64,000 nt of DNA. It comes from Megalonaias nervosa. Its lineage: Eukaryota > Mollusca > Bivalvia > Unionida > Unionidae. Location of the stretch: positions 62,001 to 126,000 of the forward strand of contig JAECUM010009852.1 of the NCBI GenBank assembly GCA_016617855.1, given 5' to 3'. Both the position numbers and the translations under genes were made by a program. Under the pieces are notes generated by a model. It saw only the letters and a list, made by a program, of their open reading frames with translations, was not told where the DNA came from and made no database searches. Shown here piece by piece: positions 54,701 to 64,000 of the stretch (its first letter is position 1; the number at the start of each line of letters is the position of its first letter).

Positions 54701-55173
54701 CGCCGTGGGTGTTAGGATACGCTATAACTATTCATTCGTCACAAGGATTAACTATCTCTGATACAAATATCTGGATTGTAGATGATCGTATCGAATGGTC
54801 AAACTTAGTCTATCTTGCAGTATCTCGTGTTAGAAGAATAACTCAACTACATAGGGTTATTATGAATTTTATAGAAGATAATGATCAAATTGTTAATAAT
54901 GACGTAATAAGAAAAAAACTATCTGGTTATAAACAGTGTGACAAAAAAAATAATCGTGATTTTGATATTGATGTTGAATTTATTATAAAACTAAAACAAT
55001 TACAAAATAATCATTGCGCAAGTTGCAACTGTAATATGTTATGGCAGTGTTCGAATCCAAGACAATTTACCGTAGACAGAATTAATAGTGATCTCGGTCA
55101 CACACGTGAAAATGTAATGTTGACTTGTCTTGATTGTAATCGACGTCGAGGCTCTGGACATTTACAAAATTGA
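51744..55173 (+). pseudogene. PolB-like / SF1 helicase / HNH fusion protein (B copy, two frameshifts)
   Basis: Motifs occur in one collinear order. After 'GHGGLWN', a PolB motif A-like 'SVDMVACYPGSFLGYG' (about 52939-52985) and a motif C-like 'RVATDSFY' (about 53691-53714) suggest a B-family DNA polymerase palm; no clear exonuclease domain is seen. A P-loop (about 53920-53945), 'IIWDEI', 'CGDHDQPPPF', 'YAITIHSSQGLTISD' and 'VYLAVSRVRR' define an SF1 helicase. The end has C-x-x-C pairs with 'FTVDRINSDLGHTRENVML', an HNH nuclease. Frameshifts near 52095 and in the P-loop (about 53932) break it. Without breaks it would be about 1,140 residues. Polymerase and helicase in one polypeptide suggest autonomous replication; classical Polintons lack this fusion. 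Confidence 0.68.
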
Positions 55174-56138
55174 ACTTGGTGGTAATTGCGTATCCTCAGG
55201 AATTACTTGTAATTGTTCACGTACAAATCCACGTTGAGGGGCAGTAGAATCTAGTCTGTATATTGGAGGTCTACCAGTGGATCTAACCACGCTAGAAATT
55301 TTATGTGTAGTCACGCTCCAAATAGGATCGGTTGCTCTTTTTTTACCGCCTTCAAGTTCGCCAGGTTCATATAAATATCTAACTGTAACATTACCTAATA
55401 CTGGTTGAGAGAAAGATTCATGTCGTTGTATTGGTATATATATATTTTTTTGATCGCATTAGAAGGTTTCATGGAAGTTGCACGAGTAATTTCATTATTC
55501 AACGCAGCTATCACACTCGGTAATCTTGCAACCCATTCACGAGATCTATCTTTGAAGTCAGTAGATATTTCCTTTGCGTATTGATACCCGAATAACCGCT
55601 CGGCAAGTGTTCTATTAAATCGTTCAACGATTGCCTGATCACGATGAATTTCAGTATGTCCTCGTCTGATTTTAACATTATGTTTCTTCATCAACGATGA
55701 TACTACTCCAAGAAATTTTTTACCGGGATCAACCTGTAGTAGTTTTGGCCATCGTAGACCACCATGTTGATAAATGCGCTCAAACGCAGATGCAACTTCG
55801 GATGCTGTCTTTGTTGATAATGGCTCCGCTTCTTTATATCTACTAGCAATATCAACGACAGTTAATGCGTATTTGTATGTGCGTGATTTTCGTCCACGTG
55901 TTTTAATGGTATCGTGTGGTAAAAACAAAATATCCGCTTGATGAACTTCATTAGGGACACTAACATCAAAATGCGCGTAATGAATTTTTTTAGGTGGACT
56001 TAGGAAGATTTGCCATATTGCCTGTCGTGCTAACCATGATGCAGCGACATCACGTGAAACTTTTGCTGCTTCGGCGAGTTTACTAATCGCTGCCTTACCT
56101 CTCCAGAATCCTCTCGGGGAATAATAAACAGATTCCAT
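55162..56138 (-). pseudogene. Retroviral-type integrase (B copy, frameshifted)
   Basis: The core matches A, with Asp in 'HQADILFL', Asp in 'LQVDPGKKF' and Glu in 'AIVERFNRTLAERL' all present. Indels around an AT-rich run near 55440-55455 shift the frame after 'MKPSNAI', so the first frame ends at 55395 and the C-terminal domain continues in another frame to 55162. It overlaps the end of the fusion gene tail to tail as in A. Confidence 0.88.
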
Positions 56139-56168
56139 TATGATAGTTATATAATTAATTACCAGCCC

Positions 56169-56657
56169 CTAGCACCAGTTTACCTTCATAGCAGTTTTTA
56201 CTAGAAAACTAGCTAATTTTTCTCTGAGAGATTTATTAGGTATAGCATTTAACGCGTGAATCAATTTTACATCCGCGAGATGTCGGTGTTGCAAATCCTT
56301 ACTTTTATACGCGACATCGTGAACGTGACACGCTTGATCGATCTTATTTACAGGATACTCTCCGGGTCTTGGTTGATCTTGATCATCAAGTCTGATATCG
56401 AGACGAGTTCCTGGGCCACAATAATTATATCCGGGTAAATGTTTCTCACCGGGATATTTAGCCCATGGAGTTCCTGGTAATTTTCCTAACGAAGCGGCTA
56501 TATCACCCCCACCTGTCTTTGTTGGAATAAATTTATATTTCTTGGTGCCACATTTCACACACTTGCCTGTAAGTGCACGTCTTTTATTTTTTGTTGTTAT
56601 TGTCGTTAATTCAGTAGTATCGGTAGGTGCCCTGCATCGAACACAATATAGACTCAT
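56169..56657 (-). CDS. Zinc-ribbon/phospholipase A2 protein (B copy, altered C-terminus)
   Basis: The start at 56657 matches A; the longer upstream frame runs through the divergent ATPase start and is not used here. Cys pairs (C-V-R-C, C-V-K-C), the calcium loop 'YNYCGPGT' and the catalytic 'CHVHDVAY' are all intact. A one-base loss near 56188 changes only the last few residues; the homologous stop would be at 56155. The enzyme core should be unaffected. 12 bp separate it from the ATPase start. Confidence 0.82.
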   Translation of the reverse strand: MSLYCVRCRAPTDTTELTTITTKNKRRALTGKCVKCGTKKYKFIPTKTGGGDIAASLGKLPGTPWAKYPGEKHLPGYNYCGPGTRLDIRLDDQDQPRPGEYPVNKIDQACHVHDVAYKSKDLQHRHLADVKLIHALNAIPNKSLREKLASFLVKTAMKVNWC

Positions 56658-56669
56658 ATTATTTATTAT

Positions 56670-57340
56670 ATGGATATAATTGACTTTTCTGCGACACGAA
56701 AACAAGAGCCAGTAAAGCACCATCCAGCGTTACCAAATTCTATCAGAATGATTATAATAGGCCCATCTGGAAGTGGGAAGACGCAATTACTGCTTAATCT
56801 AATAATGCGATGGCTGAAGTGGGATAAATTGTATTTAGTAGCGCCATCTAGATGATCAGCGATGTTACGAAGTACTTAAAGATTTTAATGAAAACGCAAA
56901 ATCGTTACATAAAGACAACGTCTCTGACAATGTCATAGACTTTATTACTGATATTGATGAAGCGCCATCTGTAGATGATCTGGATGGATTCATTAATAAT
57001 TTAGTTGTGTATGATGATGTCATGCTGGACAAACAATCAAATCCAGCTAGAATATTTTCACGAGGTAGACATAAAAATACAGACGTGATTTATGTTACAG
57101 AGATATACACAAATTCCAAAAGTAATCAGAGACAACTGTAACATTTTAGTTGTGTTTAATGGCGTAGATAATCATACGCTGCAGAATATTTATTATACTT
57201 GGTGTTCAGGCGACATGGACATGAATAAATTTAAAAATTTCTTTTCAAAAGCACAAGCTGCTCCTTTTGGTTTTGTAACGATAAATTTACATGATCCAAG
57301 GTCAAGATATCGCAACGGACTTGATACAATTTTTGGATAA
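56670..57340 (+). pseudogene. A32/FtsK-type genome-packaging ATPase (B copy, frameshifted)
   Basis: Walker A 'IGPSGSGKTQ' is present. Two bases are missing near 56850 relative to A, and another shift lies near 57095, so the protein is split into three frames. Walker B ('NLVVYDDVM', about 56999-57025) lies in the middle one. The C-terminal part is open to 57340. It is homologous to A throughout and was a packaging motor before decay. Confidence 0.85.
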
Positions 57341-57428
57341 AAATCATAACAGCAGTAGAGCTAATTTAGCTGAGTGTGGTTCTCCGATACTCATTATTGA
57401 CAATATCTATAATGGCTGTTTAATTTAT

Positions 57429-57597
57429 AGCAGCAGTAGAGCTGTTGAAGGACATACGCACGTGACCAGATTGTGAAAAAATCTGGTCAATTAAAGAAGT
57501 TTTCATTATTAAGACAAAAACTTCTTTTTTTCAGGGAACCCTTAATTTTCAAAAATAAGGTCTCTACAACTTTGTAGGGTCCAGCTCTACTGCTGCT
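57429..57597 (-). repeat. Element B right terminal inverted repeat
   Basis: This is the reverse complement of 41163-41331 with very few differences. It is followed directly by TGTCC, the right target-site duplication (57598-57602). Confidence 0.93.
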
Positions 57598-57602
57598 TGT
57601 CC

Positions 57603-57898
57603 AGATCGACCAAGCAGTCCCTTATTCGTATACGCGATTTGAAGTTATTTGACTTAAAGATGTTAAAAATTTCTCATATATAGATAATAGAAACGACTTT
57701 ATTCTGGTGAGAAAATGTTATCTACAGCAGAATAGCCTTCTTGAATTCAAGCTCACTATTTGTCTAAGCTTAAATATAGTGTATCAGAATTTTAGAACAT
57801 ATTTCATCATTTCGCATTTCCATCCTCATGATGAATACCAGGTTTAATTATAGTACAAATATCCTATTAACATCTTTGTTCAAAAAGATGCAATCTGA
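57603..57898. other. Right flank of element B, no gene seen
   Basis: The first 25 bp, read on the minus strand, end 'aataagggactgcttggtcg' towards the element and resemble the right flank of element A ('aataagggcctgcgtggccg'). The rest holds nothing recognisable. Confidence 0.5.
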
Positions 57899-57906
57899 AT
57901 GCAAGT

Positions 57907-58088
57907 CAGTGGCGTCACTAGGGTTGATGTCACCAAGTGCGGCAACTCATGGTGTCACCCCCATGGACCTCCCTCCTGCACAAAAATTGAAAAAAATTAT
58001 AGACAGTCATTTTGGTGTCACCCCTTCTGATGGTGTCACTCTGTGCAGTCTGCACCCCCCGCACCCCTCCCCCCCAGTGACGCCACTG
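57907..58088. mobile_element. hAT-type MITE, 182 bp
   Basis: The ends 'cagtggcgtcactagggt' and 'ccccagtgacgccactg' are inverted and of the hAT style (CAGTGGCG). They are flanked by the 8-mers atgcaagt and gtgcaagt, a target duplication with one difference. There is no coding capacity. Confidence 0.85.
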
Positions 58089-58560
58089 GTGCAAGTATTT
58101 TATTTTCTTTTAAATTCAGCTCCAAGTATATCTGGTCTAGAACATTTCCCCCAGACTAAAAATTGCTTAATATTTGACCGCACTTCAGACTCGGTAACTG
58201 GTTTATTTGGAATATTGTAATCATGTGACATCCTCTCACTTCTAAGAGAGTTATATATTGATTGGTTGCGTTGTTCTTTCGTAAAAAGAAAACTTTTAAA
58301 AGATGTTCAATCCATCTTTCATTTGTTATATATGGTATTTAAGAATTACATGCACACGATTTTTATCTATTGATAACACGTGAATGAATCTTAACGCAGT
58401 TTCAAAAGTTACCATTTTGCCTCTAATATCACGTTAATTAATAACATTTAGTTATCAGCTAATATATCCCCGTTTTCGTGACCGATATTTTAAAATTTAT
58501 TCATGTTATCATGCATTGAGAAAGATCTTTAGTTGGTGGGGTTTTCTCAGCAATTCGTAT
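58089..58560. other. No gene seen
   Basis: AT-rich; no coding frame with protein character and no clear repeat structure. Confidence 0.4.
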
Positions 58561-58574
58561 ATCTTAATGTTTGA

Positions 58575-59260
58575 TTTTCAGCTCTTCGCATTCTTCGCAG
58601 TAGCCGTGGTGGAGTTTTTATGCTGCTGGAAAGACAGGGTCACAACATCTGCAATTGCTAGAGCGGAAATGGGGCGTTGGATCCTGTATTGGCGCTTGAT
58701 GTGTAGTTGGCACAGCCATTTTTTGTCATGTTTTTGCAGTCCAACCCAAAGTTTGCAGCGCTGCATGTCTCTACTGTTAATCAGTAACTCCCATACTTCA
58801 ATGCCGATGTTGAGATCTTTCATATCACTCTTGCATACGTCTTTAAATCCAGTTTTGTGCATCTCGTTGGTCTCTTGGAACTGGGAACGTCTCTTTAGAT
58901 CATGTCCTTTGGTAATACATCACCCTCTCTTATCTTAAGTATTTGACTAAGTGTAGGGAAGTTCGTGACATTGAGTTTCTTCTCTTGGCGACTTTAGGCA
59001 GTCCATGTTTCGCTACCATACAGCATGTCACTTGGTATGTAAGCTTGTTGGATCAGAATCTTACCCCCTGACTAGTTTTGTTGTTATACGAGTCTTCCGA
59101 AAGCGCTTGCCTCCTTTTCGATGCGCGTGATAATCTCCGCGTCAACTAACAGGTTGTCGGTCACTACAGATCCTAGGAAGCAGAACTTACTGCTAACAGA
59201 TTGACTGAAATGATGGGAATTGCCATTTTATCCAGTTTCATAATGTTTCAACACTGAAGC
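58575..59260 (-). pseudogene. LINE reverse-transcriptase C-terminal fragment
   Basis: On the minus strand, 'MLYGSETWTA' (about 59005-59035) and then 'TGFKDVCKSDMKDLNIG' with 'WELLINSRDMQRCKLW' (58590-58860) match the region after the RT domain of LINEs, as in the copy at 38060-40225. Several stops and shifts are present. Confidence 0.65.
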
Positions 59261-59549
59261 TAATGTTGATCCTTGACAATTCTTATTTCAGATCATGTCA
59301 ACATTACCAATACATACCCTAAGAAATTAATCAGAGAGCATTTTAGAAAGATTTCTCTTTTTGTTTGCTCCAGCACGGCTATCCAGTAAACTGATGTAAA
59401 AATGTCTTAGTTGTTCTTCTAATTTAATCTCAGTGGACTATTGGCCAATACATTTTGTGTGTATGTGTCCTTTGAACCATCCTTGACAGTCAATCTTGAT
59501 GAAATTTTAAACAGTGTTTTAGTGGAAGATTCAAGTGTTAGTGTGCTGT

Positions 59550-59810
59550 TCATGTTTTGGATACGCATGCTGGACTCATGTTGGAATCTAAACACACTTG
59601 TTTGACTCATGAATACCTCATAAAGGATTAATATCGACACATATGCTGGACTTGCATACCTCCTGACGCGTGAATCTCGACACACATGTTGGACTCGTTC
59701 ATACCGTCTTAAGGATGAACGTCGACGCATGTTGGACTCCATACCTCCTGAAGGGTGAATCTCGACACACTTGCTGGACATATGCATAGCTCCAGAAGAG
59801 TGAATCCTGA
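59550..59810. repeat. Tandem repeat, about 52-58-bp unit
   Basis: About five degenerate copies contain 'cgacacacatgttggactc' and 'atacctcctgaagggtgaat'. An open minus-strand frame over it is a product of the repeat. Confidence 0.75.
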
Positions 59811-60294
59811 CCAGAGTGCATACCCTGCCAGTGTCAACTGGCAGTGGAATACATTTATGTTACGTCTTTCAACTTCCACCCTGTGAGGATAGAAGTTTTT
59901 AAGAAAACTTGATGAAGAAAAGCAATGTTATACAACTGAAGAAACTCTGGAACATTTTAAGGGAATGCAGTTTATATACCAAATTCTAGCCATATGTTTT
60001 AAAGATTTTACATATGTTACCTTTATTTTCTTATAGATCTTTTTCAGAATGGTAACATAATTACCTTATTGATTTCTTATTGTTATACTTCAAGTTGGCA
60101 TTTATTTTGAGTGCTTTACGTTTGTAAAGGTTTGTGTAATACTTCATTTTAATACTTTGCAGAACTTTACGTTTTGGTGCCTTATAGCTGAAGGACATTG
60201 ACACAACAAAAATCACTTGAGTGGACGTGTTTTCTATTTGCCACGAGAGCCTTATATTTTTGTTATTTTTAACACAGCAATGTCGGCATAATGG

Positions 60295-60480
60295 CTTTTA
60301 CAGGGTGTAATTTATAGTGTAAGGTTAATCAGCCCACTTTAGCTACAGATTATGGATGAATAAATCAACTAAGATGCACATGGCAAATTCGTCTACTACA
60401 TGGTCCTGACCCATCTAATTCGGCAGTGGAAAAGGGGGAGGAGGCCTAAGGTTTTCTTCTTAGCCAATACATTTTCATTT
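60295..60480. repeat. Dispersed repeat copy 1
   Basis: It shares 'tttacagggtg', 'ttaatca-ccca', 'aattcggcagtgg' and surrounding positions with 63350-63560. It is probably an old dispersed repeat family of this genome. Confidence 0.55.
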
Positions 60481-60516
60481 ATCTGAAGATAATTATTGTA
60501 TTTTCTAATATAATCA

Positions 60517-60585
<69 letters not shown>
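60517..60585. repeat. (TA)n(CA)n(TA)n microsatellite
   Basis: TA, AC and again TA dinucleotide runs are contiguous over about 70 bp. Confidence 0.95.
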
Positions 60586-63345
<2,760 letters not shown>

Positions 63346-63349
63346 CATT

Positions 63350-63560
63350 TTACAGGGTGAGAGCTGTAGAATAAACTTAATCAACCAGCTTTAGGTTTTA
63401 GATGACAGCGTATACAGCAATCAACATATACATAGCACATTTATCAACAATCAGCTACTGGCCATTCAATACGGCAGTGGTAGTGTGAGATTGAGATTTG
63501 TCGCTATAGCCAAGATAATCTATTTTCATTTATCTCAAGACAGTTATATTTATTTAAATA
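63350..63560. repeat. Dispersed repeat copy 2
   Basis: This is the partner of 60295-60480, sharing 'tttacagggtg', 'taatcaacca', 'catacggcagtgg'-like words and a following 'attttcatttatct'. Confidence 0.55.
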
Positions 63561-64000
63561 AAATGGATATAATATTGTTATTTTGCTATAAATGAAAGTG
63601 TCATGGATGTTTAATTTTTATTGGGTGATTGATATTTGTCCATACCTTTGGGTAGGTGTTTGGGCCTACCTGAGTAATGTTTTTTTTTTTTTTTTTTTTT
63701 TTTTGTTGTAAAATACATATTACATAGCTAGTTTTTGTCTATTAATTTAGATTATATTCTAAGATCATTAGTCTAGGCTAAACATGTTTACTTGGATCTC
63801 AGTTCAGGAAATTAGTATTCCCCTAGGTAAAAAACTGATCTACCCGATCTTTTACATGTTCGCTATTAATTTTTCGTATGAGGCCTTATCTTGTTTGCAA
63901 CTTAGAATGCTCTGGACATGAATTTGATGGGAAAATTTATTCTTATCCTTTTTCTGTTCTTGTGTCATTTTTTTTTATAGGAGCTTGACATTGTAAATAA
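63561..64000. other. Intergenic DNA with poly-T run
   Basis: A T run of about 25 bases lies at 63680-63704. Nothing else is recognised up to the window end. Confidence 0.5.

Larger units (their letters stand above)
41163..57597 (+). mobile_element. Element B: Polinton/Maverick-like integrated DNA virus (partly intact)
   Basis: A 16.44-kb unit has 169-bp inverted repeats and a perfect 5-bp direct repeat at its edges. The gene content and order equal element A. The terminal repeats are unrelated to those of A beyond the first bases (AGCAGC-G). Seven consecutive virion genes are open. The coiled-coil, small, polymerase-helicase, integrase, PLA2 (end) and ATPase genes have frameshifts. Two MITE-like insertions lie in its non-coding parts. 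It is an independent insertion of a related lineage, not a tandem duplicate of A. Confidence 0.92.

Noticed and set aside
21265..57597. A simple tandem duplication of one element
   Set aside because: The terminal repeats differ, each copy has its own direct repeats, and the proteins are considerably diverged.
59419..59787. A 122-codon minus-strand protein
   Set aside because: It follows a tandem repeat of about 55 bp and has no recognisable domain.

Overview
The window is AT-rich animal genomic DNA with long introns, minisatellites, microsatellites, LINE and Ty3/Gypsy remnants, MITEs and tRNA-headed repeats. The overall character suits a marine invertebrate, perhaps a bivalve mollusc; that placement is inference. 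Four spliced exons of one host gene are readable on the + strand between 3.7 and 14.8 kb. They encode the C-terminal half of a GILT-type thiol reductase, and its CXXC-bearing N-terminus is not seen in the window.

The centre holds two related but separately inserted Polinton/Maverick-like integrated DNA viruses in the same orientation. Element A is 21265-37228 (16.0 kb) and element B is 41163-57597 (16.4 kb). Each has long terminal inverted repeats (about 240 and 169 bp), short direct repeats at the junctions, and the same gene order: coiled-coil protein, small basic core-like protein, double-jelly-roll major capsid protein, hydrophobic minor virion protein, adenovirus-type cysteine protease, fibre-like protein, two-helix membrane protein, penton-like protein, a non-coding block, a small protein, then on the opposite strand an HNH endonuclease and a Cys-rich zinc protein. 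These are followed by a DNA polymerase B-like/SF1 helicase/HNH fusion (+), a retroviral-type integrase (-), a zinc-ribbon/phospholipase A2 protein (-) and an A32/FtsK-type packaging ATPase (+). The left half looks like a morphogenesis module read in one direction. The right half holds replication, integration, membrane-breach and packaging genes on both strands.

Both copies are decayed, but differently. A carries nonsense codons in the capsid, protease and polymerase genes, yet keeps open integrase, phospholipase, fibre, membrane-protein and penton genes. B keeps seven consecutive virion genes open (42797-48663), but its polymerase-helicase, integrase, ATPase and coiled-coil genes are frameshifted. 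Some frameshifts fall in homopolymers and could be assembly errors.

The most unusual non-coding feature is a module found between the penton gene and the next gene in both elements. It has a tRNA-like head with a B box, then a long hairpin whose stem arms differ in sequence between A and B but stay complementary, around a conserved inner stem-loop. A second notable point is that element A interrupts a tRNA-like sequence, and the right flank of B resembles the right flank of A.

The spacer between the elements (37.2-41.2 kb) contains LINE reverse-transcriptase remnants. The right flank (57.6-64 kb) has a hAT-type MITE with a target duplication, another LINE fragment, tandem repeats and otherwise no recognisable genes.
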